A stretch of 64,000 bases of DNA from RUG100 sp963542695 (GCA_963542695.1 CAUTYX010000008.1:20870-84869), one strand, 5' to 3'. Shown: positions 25,130-34,743, numbered from the stretch's first letter. Notes: generated by a model from the sequence alone, not told the origin. Program-made: numbers and translations.

Positions 25130-26145
25130 CAAAAGTTGCAATTAACGGATTCGGACGTATCGGAAGATTATCTTTCAGGAAGCTGTTTGATGATCCGGAA
25201 GTAGAAGTGGTAGCTATCAACGATTTAACGGATGCTGCTATGCTGGCTCACCTGTTAAAATTTGACAGTGTGCAGGGCGGATACGGGCTGAATCACACCA
25301 TTACAAACACGGAAAATTCCATCACGGTGGATGATGTAGAAATTCCCATCTTTAAAGAAGCAGACCCTGCTAAACTACCTTGGAAGGAGTTGGATGTGGA
25401 CATTGCATTGGAATGCACAGGCTTCTTTACCAGCAAAGAAAAATCACAGGCTCACGTTGATGCCGGTGCAAAAAAGGTGCTGATTTCTGCTCCTGCAGGC
25501 AACGATCTTCCAACCATCGTATACGGTACCAACCATAAGACATTAAAAGCAGATGACTTAATCGTCTCCGGTGCCAGCTGTACCACCAACTGCTTGGCTC
25601 CTATGGCGCAAGCTTTGGCTGACTATCGAGAAGTAAGAACCGGGTTTATGACCACTATTCACGCCTATACCGGTGACCAGATGATTCTCGATGGACCACA
25701 CAAAAAAGGCGACTTTAGAAGAGCTCGTGCCGGTGCCATCAACATCGTACCGACTTCTTCCGGTGCCGCAAAAGCCATCGGCCTTGTTATTCCGGAACTG
25801 ACCGGGAAACTCATTGGTTCTGCACAGCGTGTTCCTGTAGCCAGTGGGTCCCTAACCATCTTAGATGCGACTTTAAAGGACGAATCAGAATCTGTAACAG
25901 TAGAAGGTATCAACGCTGCTATGAAAGCCGCTGCCGATGAATCCTTTGGATATACCGAAGAGGAAATCGTTTCCAGCGATGTTATCGGTATGGGTTACGG
26001 ATCTCTCTTTGATGCCACCCAAACATTAGCAGAAAGATGTGGAACTAAAATTTATGAAGTTCGAGTTGTGGCCTGGTATGACAACGAGATGAGTTATGTA
26101 AGCCAGCTGGTTAGAACATTAAAGCATATGGCATCTTTAGCATAA
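25126..26145 (+). CDS. gap: Glyceraldehyde-3-phosphate dehydrogenase
   Basis: The 339-residue NAD-type enzyme catalyses the oxidative phosphorylation step of glycolysis. VAINGFGRIGR is the Rossmann start, Cys152 in SGASCTTNCLAP is catalytic, and the C-terminal WYDNEMSYVSQLVRT is characteristic. AAAGGAGG lies inside the continued ptsI frame, 8 bp before the ATG. It is last in the fru-ptsHI operon, followed by a terminator, so fructose uptake and lower glycolysis are expressed together. Confidence 0.97.
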   Translation: MTKVAINGFGRIGRLSFRKLFDDPEVEVVAINDLTDAAMLAHLLKFDSVQGGYGLNHTITNTENSITVDDVEIPIFKEADPAKLPWKELDVDIALECTGFFTSKEKSQAHVDAGAKKVLISAPAGNDLPTIVYGTNHKTLKADDLIVSGASCTTNCLAPMAQALADYREVRTGFMTTIHAYTGDQMILDGPHKKGDFRRARAGAINIVPTSSGAAKAIGLVIPELTGKLIGSAQRVPVASGSLTILDATLKDESESVTVEGINAAMKAAADESFGYTEEEIVSSDVIGMGYGSLFDATQTLAERCGTKIYEVRVVAWYDNEMSYVSQLVRTLKHMASLA

Positions 26146-26200
26146 GGCATTTTAGCCCAATATGAACAATCTTTTTAGCCGGATTGCTTCGATAGGTCGC

Positions 26201-26246
26201 AAAGAGCAGCGGGACAAGGTTTCGATACCTGCCGTTGCTCTTTTTA
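26201..26246 (+). terminator. Terminator of the fru-ptsHI-gap operon
   Basis: AAAGAGCAGCGG (26201-26212) pairs with CCGTTGCTCTTT (26232-26243) including one G-U pair; an inner AGGT/ACCT stem continues the hairpin. TTTTTAT follows. The remaining stretch to the LysR gene (to 26443) is AT-rich and holds nothing else I can name. Confidence 0.85.
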
Positions 26247-26443
26247 TACTGTTCTATTATAGCTGAGGTTCCATCGGTATTTTAATCAATTTGTTTAGCA
26301 TTTCGAAAAACATCCAACTAATATGAATCACGAATTACAGATATATTGACTATTCTGAATAAGAATTATATAATAAAATCATTGAAAACGTGAATTAAAA
26401 GTAACGTCAATTAAAATACGGATAGTACTAGAGGGGTAAGCCA

Positions 26444-27349
26444 TTGATTAAATATCGTGCATTTATAAAAGTCGTTGAATTAGGTAGCATCACAAAAGCT
26501 GCCAGACAATTGGGATATTCTCAGCCAGGAGTCAGCCACATGCTGGATTCTCTGGAGGAAGAAATTGGATTTCCACTACTGATTCGCAGCCGTGATTTAA
26601 TTCGTCCTACAGAAGATGGAAAGAAGATTCTCTATTATTGCAGAGAAATTGTTAAAAATGAGGATAGCCTTAAAGAAACAGCCGATTCTGTCAAAGGCTT
26701 GCTGTCAGGTAATATCCGAATTGGATCTCTAAATAGTATGTTGTTACGCTTCGTTCCCCAGGTGGTAAATGAATTTTACAAAGCATACCCGAACATCAGT
26801 GTACAAGTACACGAGATGAGTTCTTTGGATATTCGCCAAGCCCTTTCCAGCGGCAATATTGATATTGGGTTTATGAACAACAGTGTTCCCGGCGGTTTTG
26901 ATTTCTGCCCGCTGTTCCATGATTCGGTTATCATGGTGATGAACGAAAAGCACCCTCTGACAAAGTATTCGAAAATTCCTATTGACCAATTAAATGATCA
27001 GGACTTTATCATGCCGCTTCCCGGCTGGGACGATTTGCTTTCCGCTATTACCGACAAGGAGAAGTTCACCCCCAACGTTCGTCACTATGTAGCCAGTGAT
27101 TTGGCCGGGGTTTCTATGTCTGCCAATGAACTGGGATTATACGTTCTATCCAGCATGCAAATGACCATGGTTCCGGCTAATGTAGCTGTGCGACAACTGG
27201 ATTCCCCTGTGGGACGTGATCTTGGTATGATTATCAAATCCATTAAGAACACTACCCCGGCTCTAAAAGAGTTTGTCAAGGCCGCCAACAAGGCAGCCGT
27301 TGACTATGCCCACACCATGGACGATGTAACATACATTGGCAAATACTAG
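26444..27349 (+). CDS. LysR-family transcriptional regulator
   Basis: The 301-residue protein has an N-terminal winged HTH (about 1-60; GSITKAARQLGYSQPGVSHM) and a periplasmic-binding-like effector domain (about 90-290). The start is TTG after GAGGGG; no ATG is better placed. It stands alone between the gap terminator and a convergent SDR gene, so its targets cannot be read from context. Residue similarity is strongest in the HTH; the ligand is unknown. Confidence 0.9.
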   Translation: MIKYRAFIKVVELGSITKAARQLGYSQPGVSHMLDSLEEEIGFPLLIRSRDLIRPTEDGKKILYYCREIVKNEDSLKETADSVKGLLSGNIRIGSLNSMLLRFVPQVVNEFYKAYPNISVQVHEMSSLDIRQALSSGNIDIGFMNNSVPGGFDFCPLFHDSVIMVMNEKHPLTKYSKIPIDQLNDQDFIMPLPGWDDLLSAITDKEKFTPNVRHYVASDLAGVSMSANELGLYVLSSMQMTMVPANVAVRQLDSPVGRDLGMIIKSIKNTTPALKEFVKAANKAAVDYAHTMDDVTYIGKY

Positions 27350-27373
27350 TTTTCCATTCCGGTAATACTGCAT

Positions 27374-28117
27374 CTAATACCATACGAATCCGCCGTTGGG
27401 ACTGATGATTTGACCTGTCAAGAAATTACTTTTTTCTGACACCATAAAGCTTACCATCTCGGAAATATCTTCCACAGAGCCTAATCGTGCAAAAGGGGTT
27501 TCTTCCACTACCTCATCCAGCGTTTCCTGCGGCAGCTTTCTTAACATATCGGTGTCAATGGCTCCCGGTGCAATGGCATTGACACTAATTCCTGATGGAG
27601 CTACTTCTTTGGCAAGGGCTTTTGTAAACGCAATTACTGCCCCTTTGCTAGCCGAATAATGTGTTTCCATAGAAGCTCCAACTATCCCCCACACAGAAGA
27701 AATATTGACAATTTTTCCCTTTTTCCGGCTAATCATTTCCGGCAAAATTTCATGTATTGTATGATACATCCCACCTATGTTGACGGCAAACATTTCGTTC
27801 CACTGGCTGGGTGTAATGTCCTGAATGAGACCTGCATGTGCTATCCCTGCGTTATTTACCAGCACCTGAATATCTCCCATGTCTTCATGGATTTTTTCTA
27901 CCATAGCACTGACATCTGCAATATCAGCAACATTCCCTTTGTATTTTTCACATATACAATAGGGGTTAATTGCACGGATTTCTTTTAATACTGTATTTGC
28001 TGCAGCTTCATTTTCTTTGTAGTTTACTGCAATATTGTATCCATCTCTGGCTAATACCTTTGCTATACTCTTACCGATTCCTCTAGATGCTCCTGTAATG
28101 ACTGCTGTTCCTTTCAC
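27374..28117 (-). CDS. Short-chain dehydrogenase/reductase (FabG-like)
   Basis: The 247-residue classical SDR has TGASRGIGKSIA (NAD(P) binding, residues 8-19), NNAG near 87 and the catalytic Ser with YSASKG near 152-157, so it should be active. Family members include 3-oxoacyl-ACP reductase FabG and the EF-P 5-aminopentanone reductase YmfI. Being alone, outside a fatty-acid cluster, with the ending ISPNGGFVW, it could be the YmfI type, but I cannot decide. It starts with GTG after GGAGG and converges with the LysR gene. Confidence 0.85.
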   Translation of the reverse strand: MKGTAVITGASRGIGKSIAKVLARDGYNIAVNYKENEAAANTVLKEIRAINPYCICEKYKGNVADIADVSAMVEKIHEDMGDIQVLVNNAGIAHAGLIQDITPSQWNEMFAVNIGGMYHTIHEILPEMISRKKGKIVNISSVWGIVGASMETHYSASKGAVIAFTKALAKEVAPSGISVNAIAPGAIDTDMLRKLPQETLDEVVEETPFARLGSVEDISEMVSFMVSEKSNFLTGQIISPNGGFVWY

Positions 28118-28191
28118 GGTTGCCTCCTATAGCTAATTCATTCTTAAAAGTTTATTTTTCGTCTTTCTTACATCAATTGGATTCAATTCAA

Positions 28192-28239
28192 AAGGAGACT
28201 CTCGAAAGATGGATTTTCACCTTTCGAGATATCTCCCTT
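28192..28239 (-). terminator. Terminator of the ATP synthase operon
   Basis: Plus-strand AAGGAGACTCTCGAAAG (from 28192) pairs with CTTTCGAGATATCTCCCTT (ending near 28239), with a small internal mismatch. On the minus strand the stem is followed by TCCTTTTG. It lies about 35 bp after the atpC stop. Confidence 0.75.
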
Positions 28240-28272
28240 ATATTTTTAATGATACGATATGTCAATTCCACG

Positions 28273-28692
28273 TTATCTACGCTTGCCGCTGTCGGCAATC
28301 TTCATCCGAGAAATAGCTTTAGATAATGCAATTTGTGCTCGTGCAATTTCATACGGATCTTTCTCGTCTTCTTCCTTAAGCCATTTTTCCACTTCTTCCT
28401 TAAGAGCTTTTGCACGTTCCTTGTCAATGTCTTCTTGCCATTCTGCAGCATCTGTATAGATGATAAGGGTATCTTTCACGTCAATATAGCCGCCGGCAAT
28501 AGCCGCTACACGGAATTCCTTACTCTCCGGTTCGCGAATCCACATAGCATCTACATCCAGCAGTTTGCACGCCCAAGCATGACCCGCCATGAAACCTTCA
28601 TCCCCCGTCAATGTACGAACGATAACCAGTTCCACTTCGCCACTATAAAACTTTTTTGAAGGAGTGATTACTTCCAACTTTACAGTTGCCAT
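28273..28692 (-). CDS. atpC: ATP synthase F1 epsilon subunit
   Basis: The 139-residue protein has the N-terminal beta-sandwich (about 1-85, with the PSKKFYSGEVELV start and AIAGGYIDV near 70) and the C-terminal two-helix regulatory domain rich in Glu/Lys. It is part of the central stalk and can inhibit ATP hydrolysis. The C-terminal SKAISRMKIAD is typical. It is last in the atp operon; its ATG directly follows the atpD stop. Confidence 0.96.
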   Translation of the reverse strand: MATVKLEVITPSKKFYSGEVELVIVRTLTGDEGFMAGHAWACKLLDVDAMWIREPESKEFRVAAIAGGYIDVKDTLIIYTDAAEWQEDIDKERAKALKEEVEKWLKEEDEKDPYEIARAQIALSKAISRMKIADSGKRR

Positions 28693-30165
28693 TTACTTTT
28701 CCTCTTCTCCTGTCTCTGTTTTATCCTCTTCCAGTGCTTTGGCAGCGGCCTCGTCTACGTGAAGCTGTGCTGTATCCTTTGACATATCTTTATACTTTTC
28801 AATAACGTCTTCAATACCGCCACAGAACAAGAAGCAGTTTTCAGGAATATCATCGTACTGACCGTCTAAGATGCCTCTAAAACCCTGAATGGTTTCTGTC
28901 AACGGCAGGTACTTACCTTCCATGCCGGTAAACTGTTCTGCAACACTAAACGGCTGGCTCATGAAACGCTGAATTTTTCTGGCTCTATTTACTACCAGTT
29001 TGTCGGCATCGGACAATTCATCCATACCCAAGATGGCGATAATGTCCTGCAAATCCTTATATTTCTGCAGCACTTCCTGCACGCCACGAGCCGTATTGTA
29101 GTGTTCATCTCCAACAATCAGCGGATCCAAAATTCTGGAAGTAGAATCCAGCGGATCGACTGCCGGATAAATACCCAACTCAGTAATGGAACGAGATAAA
29201 GTTGTAGTGGCATCCAAGTGAGCAAAAGTCGTTGCCGGAGCCGGGTCGGTTAAGTCATCGGCCGGTACATAGATGGCCTGTACCGATGTGATAGATCCCT
29301 TGTTGGTGGAGGTAATACGTTCCTGCAAAGCACCCATCTCTGTGGCCAGCGTTGGCTGGTATCCTACAGCAGACGGCATACGACCCAGCAGTGCCGATAC
29401 CTCAGAACCGGCTTGGGTAAACCGGAAGATATTATCGATGAACAGCAATACATCCTGACCGGCAACATCTCTAAAGTACTCTGCCATAGTCAGTCCTGTC
29501 ATGGCTACACGCATTCTGGCTCCTGGTGGTTCATTCATCTGACCAAATACCATAGCCGTCTTATCGATAACTCCGGATTCAATCATTTCGTAGTACAGAT
29601 CGTTTCCTTCTCTAGTACGTTCTCCTACCCCGGCAAAAACGGAAATACCGCCGTGTTCTCTAGCAATATTACTGATTAGCTCCTGAATCAAAACGGTTTT
29701 TCCTACGCCGGCTCCTCCAAAGAGACCAACCTTACCGCCTCGCGTATAAGGAGCAATCAAGTCAATAACTTTGATTCCTGTTTCAAAAATCTGTGAAGAT
29801 GTGTCCTGCTCTTCAAAGGAAGGTGCCGGACGGTGAATGGGCATACGCTCCGCATTGTCCAGTTGCCCCTTTTCGTCAATGGTTTCACCGATAACGTTAA
29901 AGAGTCTTCCCAACACTTCTTTCCCTACAGGAACAGCGATAGGGCTGCCGGTATCGGTTGCTTCCATGCCCCGCCGCAATCCATCCGTAGAAGATAGCGC
30001 TACACAACGAACAACGTCATCTCCAATATCCTGTGCCACCTCTGCAACAATCTTTCTCCCGTCTAGGTCAATGTTGATGGCATTGAGCAACTGGGGCATC
30101 TCCTCCGGATCGAATTTCACATCGATGACAGGTCCTATAATCTGATGTATAATTCCTTTGTTCAT
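28693..30165 (-). CDS. atpD: ATP synthase F1 beta subunit
   Basis: The 490-residue catalytic subunit has Walker A GGAGVGKTVL (near 157), FAGVGERTREGND (near 185), Walker B LLFIDNIF (near 247) and ALLGRMPSAVGYQPTL. I start at the second ATG (30163-30165), which is 6 bp after AGGAG; the ATG two codons earlier would abut the ribosome binding site. The C-terminus has a Glu/Lys-rich tail. Confidence 0.98.
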   Translation of the reverse strand: MNKGIIHQIIGPVIDVKFDPEEMPQLLNAINIDLDGRKIVAEVAQDIGDDVVRCVALSSTDGLRRGMEATDTGSPIAVPVGKEVLGRLFNVIGETIDEKGQLDNAERMPIHRPAPSFEEQDTSSQIFETGIKVIDLIAPYTRGGKVGLFGGAGVGKTVLIQELISNIAREHGGISVFAGVGERTREGNDLYYEMIESGVIDKTAMVFGQMNEPPGARMRVAMTGLTMAEYFRDVAGQDVLLFIDNIFRFTQAGSEVSALLGRMPSAVGYQPTLATEMGALQERITSTNKGSITSVQAIYVPADDLTDPAPATTFAHLDATTTLSRSITELGIYPAVDPLDSTSRILDPLIVGDEHYNTARGVQEVLQKYKDLQDIIAILGMDELSDADKLVVNRARKIQRFMSQPFSVAEQFTGMEGKYLPLTETIQGFRGILDGQYDDIPENCFLFCGGIEDVIEKYKDMSKDTAQLHVDEAAAKALEEDKTETGEEEK

Positions 30166-30174
30166 TTTCATCTC

Positions 30175-31041
30175 CTATTTCAATGCTTCCGATCCTGATA
30201 CGATTTCGATAATCTCATTGGTAATAGAAGCCTGTCTGGCTCTATTGTAATACAGAGACAAATCGTCCAGCATCTCTCTGGCATTATCAGTTGCATTTTC
30301 CATTGCCATTCGTCTGGCAGCATGCTCACAAGTAGCTGATTCTACAATGGCACTGTACATCATTATTTCCACGTACTTTGGAACCAAATAGTTAAATACC
30401 GCCTCTACAGAAGGTTCATATTCTACCTCCTTGCTGTGGTAAATAATATCCGGATCTTCTTCGATAGAGAAGGGCAGAAGAACCTGCTGCTTTACCTCAT
30501 GTTCCATTTGACTCAAATACGAGTTGTACACCAGCACCACCTGGTCTATTTCACCGTCATTATACATCTGAATGATGGGACGGCTCATCTTTTGAGTTTC
30601 TAAGAAAGGTATGGATTCTGCCGGATCGGTATACTCTTGATATATTTCATATCCTTTTTTGGCAAAATGGTCTCTTCCCTTGCTGCCGATGGTAATTAAT
30701 AACGGACTGCCTTTTTGCGATGCCATATGCTTTTCCGCTTCTTTAATGACGTTGGAATTAAACGCCCCGCACAGACCACGGCTGCCGGTAATGATAATAT
30801 AGCAAGTCCTTTTGATTTCCCGATCCCCTTCCAAGTACTGATGAGGAATTTCGCTACTGTTTTTAAAAACTTCTTCGATGGAATGGGTGATAAAGTGGAA
30901 ATTCTGGCTGGTCTTTTCATACACCGCCTTGGCCTTTCTAAGTTTTGCAGCCGACACCAGCTTCATGGCATTGGTAATATGTTCCATACTGGTAACACTT
31001 TTTATCCGCCTTTTCACATCTTGCATATCGCTGGATGCCAT
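30175..31041 (-). CDS. atpG: ATP synthase F1 gamma subunit
   Basis: The 288-residue rotor shaft protein has the conserved N-terminal helix (VKRRIKSVTSMEHITNAMKL), the central GSRGLCGAFNSN block (about 92-103) and the C-terminal helix with MDATDNA-like ENATDNAREML and NRARQASITNEI. It links F1 catalysis to the c ring. AAAGGGGA precedes the ATG. Confidence 0.97.
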   Translation of the reverse strand: MASSDMQDVKRRIKSVTSMEHITNAMKLVSAAKLRKAKAVYEKTSQNFHFITHSIEEVFKNSSEIPHQYLEGDREIKRTCYIIITGSRGLCGAFNSNVIKEAEKHMASQKGSPLLITIGSKGRDHFAKKGYEIYQEYTDPAESIPFLETQKMSRPIIQMYNDGEIDQVVLVYNSYLSQMEHEVKQQVLLPFSIEEDPDIIYHSKEVEYEPSVEAVFNYLVPKYVEIMMYSAIVESATCEHAARRMAMENATDNAREMLDDLSLYYNRARQASITNEIIEIVSGSEALK

Positions 31042-31064
31042 TGCTCAGTCCCCTTTCCTATATT

Positions 31065-32627
31065 CTATAATTCACTAACTTCTTCCGGTTGCAGAACCTG
31101 CTGACTATGCAGCTTGTAAGCGCCGGCCGAGCTCTTCTTAAACTGTTCCAGAGCATCGATAAGGTCTTCTTCCATTTCTTCGCTAAGAGTCCCTGTTTCG
31201 TGGATGGAACGTCCGATACGGTCGTACTGTGCATCTACAAATTCAAGAAATTCTGTTTCAAAGTCATGAATATGCTCCAAGTCAATATCAATCATATAGT
31301 CATGAGCTGCTGCGTAAATAATCATTACCTGATCTGCAACATCCATTGGCTGATACTGACGTTGTTTCAACACTTCCATCAAGACAGCACCATGATCCAG
31401 CCGGCGTTTGGTGTCGGCATCTACATCGGAACCGAACTGGGAGAAGCTGGCCAGTTCCCGGTACTGTGCCAATTCCAGCTTAATCTTACCGGCTACACTC
31501 TTCATGGCCTTGATTTGCGCATTACCACCTACACGAGATACAGAAATTCCGGCGTTAATAGCCGGCCGCTGTCCTGTAAAGAACAGCTCCGTCTCTAAGA
31601 ATATCTGTCCGTCAGTAATGGAAATTACGTTGGTCGGAATATAGGCAGATACGTCCCCTGCTTGGGTTTCAATAATGGGCAGAGCCGTTAGGGATCCGCC
31701 ACCTAATGCATCCGATAATTTTGCAGCACGCTCCAGCAGTCTGGAATGGAGATAGAAAACGTCTCCCGGATACGCTTCACGTCCCGGCGGTCTACGAAGA
31801 AGCAAACTCATGGCACGATAAGCTACTGCATGCTTGGATAAATCATCATACACAATCAGTACATGCTTACCCTGGTGCATAAATTCTTCTCCCATGGCAC
31901 AACCGGCGTAAGGGGCGATATACTGCAAAGGAGCTACATCAGACGCTGTGGCTGACACGACGATGGTATATTCCATAGCACCTTTATCTTCCAAAGTTTG
32001 TACCAACTGTGCTACCGTGGATTTTTTCTGTCCGATTGCTACATAGATACAAATAACATCTTCCCCTTTTTGGTTGATGATAGTATCAATGGCAATGGCT
32101 GTTTTCCCGGTTTGCCTGTCACCGATAATCAACTCACGCTGTCCCTTTCCAATGGGAACCATAGAGTCAATAGCCTTTAAACCTGTCTGTAAAGGTTCTT
32201 TTACAGACTGTCTGTCCAGCACTCCCGGCGCCGGACTTTCAATAGGTCTTGTCTTGGTAGTTTCAATGGCGCCTTTCCCGTCCAAAGGTTGACCTAGGGC
32301 GTTAACAACACGACCCACCAAAGCCTCTCCAACGGGAACCTCTACAACTCGACCTGTTGGCTTTACGACGTCTCCTTCTTTTATATTTTTGTCAGATCCC
32401 AATACTACGCAACCTACGTTATCTTCTTCCAAGTTCATGGCCATACCGAAGGTGCCGTCGGGGAATTCAAGCAACTCTCCCGACATACAATTGTCCAGCC
32501 CATACACACGAGCAATTCCGTCTCCTACCTGGATGACATTTCCAAAATCAGAAACATCCAGACGATTGGAGTAATTTTTAATCTGCTCCTTGATGACTGC
32601 ACTGATTTCTTCAGGTTTCAAATTCAT
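31065..32627 (-). CDS. atpA: ATP synthase F1 alpha subunit
   Basis: The 520-residue nucleotide-binding, non-catalytic subunit has the P-loop GDRQTGKTAIAIDT (near 169), VSATASDVAPLQYIAPY (near 236), Walker B HVLIVYDDLSKHA (near 264) and the C-terminal visiting-arginine region PAINAGISVSRVGG. Its size is normal. It lies fifth in the operon between atpH and atpG. Confidence 0.98.
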   Translation of the reverse strand: MNLKPEEISAVIKEQIKNYSNRLDVSDFGNVIQVGDGIARVYGLDNCMSGELLEFPDGTFGMAMNLEEDNVGCVVLGSDKNIKEGDVVKPTGRVVEVPVGEALVGRVVNALGQPLDGKGAIETTKTRPIESPAPGVLDRQSVKEPLQTGLKAIDSMVPIGKGQRELIIGDRQTGKTAIAIDTIINQKGEDVICIYVAIGQKKSTVAQLVQTLEDKGAMEYTIVVSATASDVAPLQYIAPYAGCAMGEEFMHQGKHVLIVYDDLSKHAVAYRAMSLLLRRPPGREAYPGDVFYLHSRLLERAAKLSDALGGGSLTALPIIETQAGDVSAYIPTNVISITDGQIFLETELFFTGQRPAINAGISVSRVGGNAQIKAMKSVAGKIKLELAQYRELASFSQFGSDVDADTKRRLDHGAVLMEVLKQRQYQPMDVADQVMIIYAAAHDYMIDIDLEHIHDFETEFLEFVDAQYDRIGRSIHETGTLSEEMEEDLIDALEQFKKSSAGAYKLHSQQVLQPEEVSEL

Positions 32628-32656
32628 AGTTTCGATTCCTCCTACTTACTGAATCC

Positions 32657-33193
32657 CTACTTGCGCAGTGACTGTCCTAAATCTCCCAAACGTCTTTGCA
32701 AGGAAGCATCAATCATCCGCCCATCGGCCAGGATTTTAACTCCGCCTATTAGCGAAGAATCGATTTTATTCTCCAGTTTTATCTTACGATCCAGTATTTT
32801 CTCGGTTTTTTCCTGCAGCTGACGGATTTGTTCTTGCTCTAACGGCCACGGCGAATATACCGTCCCTGCTACAAACCCTTCCTGGTGATTCCGGAGTTTT
32901 TGAAATTCGCGTACAATCCGCTGAAAATGCCTTGTTCGCCCTTTGTCTACCAGCACATAAAAGAAGTTCATAATTTCTTTCATGATTTTGTCAGCAAAAA
33001 CCTTGGTCAAAATGTCTTTCTTTTCCCGTGCAGAAATGGTCGGGTCATTAATAACCATTAAAAACTCCGGAATTTCTTCAAACACCTTATCAATGGCCAG
33101 TAATTCCTCTTCCATCTCTGCAACGCAGTTCATTTCTCGGGCAACTTGAAACAACGCATTGCCATAGGTCATATCAACAGTCAGCTCTGCCAT
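32657..33193 (-). CDS. atpH: ATP synthase F1 delta subunit
   Basis: The 178-residue protein starts with TYGNALFQVA and carries the typical C-terminal IDSSLIGGVKILADGRMIDASLQRRL. It joins the peripheral stalk to the top of F1. It overlaps atpF by 13 bp, which suggests coupled translation since its own ribosome binding site is weak. Confidence 0.95.
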   Translation of the reverse strand: MAELTVDMTYGNALFQVAREMNCVAEMEEELLAIDKVFEEIPEFLMVINDPTISAREKKDILTKVFADKIMKEIMNFFYVLVDKGRTRHFQRIVREFQKLRNHQEGFVAGTVYSPWPLEQEQIRQLQEKTEKILDRKIKLENKIDSSLIGGVKILADGRMIDASLQRRLGDLGQSLRK

Positions 33194-33690
33194 TCTGAAG
33201 CACCTGCCTCTTCAATCACCTTGTCGATGATTTGCTTTCTCTTGTCGTTTTCAGAAAGCTCTTCTTCCAGGATCTTTGACGCAGCCAGCAATGCAATGGA
33301 AACAACTTCGTCTCGCATACCGCTCATAGCTTGGTTACGTTCCTTTTCAATCTCCACATGAGCTTTTGAGATGATCTGAGAAGCTTGGTCATTAGCCTCT
33401 CCAATAATTCGCTTAGCACGATTATCGGCTTGGATTTTGGCATTTCGGATAATATCGCGACTTTCCGCTTCTACATTGGCAATCCGCTTTTGATATTCTT
33501 CCATCTTCAGATCCGCTCTTCGGTTTACTGCTTCGGCTTCTCCGATGGCACCTCTAACAGCATCCTGTCTGGATTGCATAAAGTTATGTATCTTTTCAAA
33601 GAAGAAACGCTTCATGATCAGATAGAGAATGAGTACGTTGATAAGAATCATCAATGCTGACCAGTTTATCTCTATAATCCCAAGATTCAT
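33181..33690 (-). CDS. atpF: ATP synthase Fo b subunit
   Basis: The 169-residue protein has one N-terminal membrane helix (about 8-28) followed by a long charged coiled coil (about 35-160), the layout of the peripheral stalk subunit b. AKIQADNRAKRIIGEANDQA is the usual Ala/Arg-rich part. It overlaps atpH. The 62-bp gap to atpE holds AAGGAG. Confidence 0.95.
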   Translation of the reverse strand: MNLGIIEINWSALMILINVLILYLIMKRFFFEKIHNFMQSRQDAVRGAIGEAEAVNRRADLKMEEYQKRIANVEAESRDIIRNAKIQADNRAKRIIGEANDQASQIISKAHVEIEKERNQAMSGMRDEVVSIALLAASKILEEELSENDKRKQIIDKVIEEAGASEWQS

Positions 33691-33752
33691 GGCATTTCAT
33701 CTCCTTTCGTCCAATACAATACAATAACAGTCTCCTTCATCTGGATGCCTCC

Positions 33753-34019
33753 TTAGAGAGATCCAAGAAACGGATTGGCAAATAATAAGATAATCGAAAT
33801 AATAAGAGCGAAGATACCGGCTGTTTCCGTTAATGCGGCTCCTACCAACATTACCTTCAGCAATGAGCCCTGTGCTTCCGGCTGACGTGCAGTACCTTCT
33901 ACTGTTTTACCGGCGTTAAATCCGATTCCGATTCCAACTCCAGCCATGGCAATCATTGCAAGCCCTGCTCCTAATGCAGACATTCCTAATACGAATGCTT
34001 CCGGTGTAATATGTGACAT
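33753..34019 (-). CDS. atpE: ATP synthase Fo c subunit
   Basis: The 88-residue hairpin of two membrane helices contains the polar loop ARQPEA (44-49) and the ion-binding Glu65. A longer reading exists, but the ATG at 34017-34019 follows AAAGGAGG and gives normal length. Against the Na+-binding Ilyobacter c subunit, numbering is the same: Gln32 is Ile here, Glu65 is kept, Ser66 is Thr and Tyr70 is Phe. Without Gln32 the complete Na+ signature is missing, so proton coupling is more likely; this is inference. Confidence 0.96.
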   Translation of the reverse strand: MSHITPEAFVLGMSALGAGLAMIAMAGVGIGIGFNAGKTVEGTARQPEAQGSLLKVMLVGAALTETAGIFALIISIILLFANPFLGSL

Positions 34020-34041
34020 TTCATTTCCTCCTTTATTTCCA

Positions 34042-34743
34042 TCAGTCTTTCTTGGCCCGTGCATTGGACGTAAAGACCATTGTTAACATAACGAATACAT
34101 ATCCTTGCAGTACCGGTTCGAACATATCAAAGAAAAAGTTCAACGGTAGCGGAATGGCAATTTGGAAGAAGGGGACAGCAGACCCCAACGCCGTAGATAT
34201 ACTGGCCAATCCTCCGTAGAGCAATGTCATAACAATGACGCCGGCCAAAATATTACCAAAGAGTCGCATTGCCAAGGTAACCGGGAAGAACAAATCATCC
34301 AGTACCACCAAAGGCAACATGGCTACGTAAGGAGAAGCTAGATTCTTAACGTATCCGCCACCCCCATGCACTCTGACTCCATTAAAATGAATCAGAATAA
34401 ACGATACAATGGCTAAGGGCACCGTTGTATTCAGGTCTGCGGTAACGGGACGACAATCCAGTAACCCCAACATACTCCCCGGTACAAGGAATGCCAACAA
34501 GGTTCCAATATATGGTGCAAAGGTTTTTTTACAGTCTTGTCCCATGGTGTCGCCGACCATGTTGTATACAGTTTCTACAAACAGCTCTGCCGCTGCCTGG
34601 GCACCTTTTGGAATTCTCTCCAGACGGCGAGTGGCTCTCCAGACAAAGACCAGAAGGAGTACGGTAATGATCCAGCCCCAGATCATTGTTTCCGTTACCG
34701 TTACAGGTCCCACGGTAAATATCACTTTAGGGCCTAATTCCAT
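34042..34743 (-). CDS. atpB: ATP synthase Fo a subunit
   Basis: The 233-residue protein has five to six membrane helices. The conserved LAMRLFGNILAG (about 166-177) carries the essential Arg that releases ions from the c ring, and LPLNFFFDMFEPVLQGYVF is the final helix region. GGTGGAG precedes the ATG. It follows atpI by 30 bp. Confidence 0.96.
   Translation of the reverse strand: MELGPKVIFTVGPVTVTETMIWGWIITVLLLVFVWRATRRLERIPKGAQAAAELFVETVYNMVGDTMGQDCKKTFAPYIGTLLAFLVPGSMLGLLDCRPVTADLNTTVPLAIVSFILIHFNGVRVHGGGGYVKNLASPYVAMLPLVVLDDLFFPVTLAMRLFGNILAGVIVMTLLYGGLASISTALGSAVPFFQIAIPLPLNFFFDMFEPVLQGYVFVMLTMVFTSNARAKKD

Noticed and set aside
26338..26443. Possible cre site near ATTGAAAACGTGAATT upstream of the LysR gene
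   Set aside because: It matches only part of the cre consensus and sits in AT-rich sequence where such partial matches are expected.
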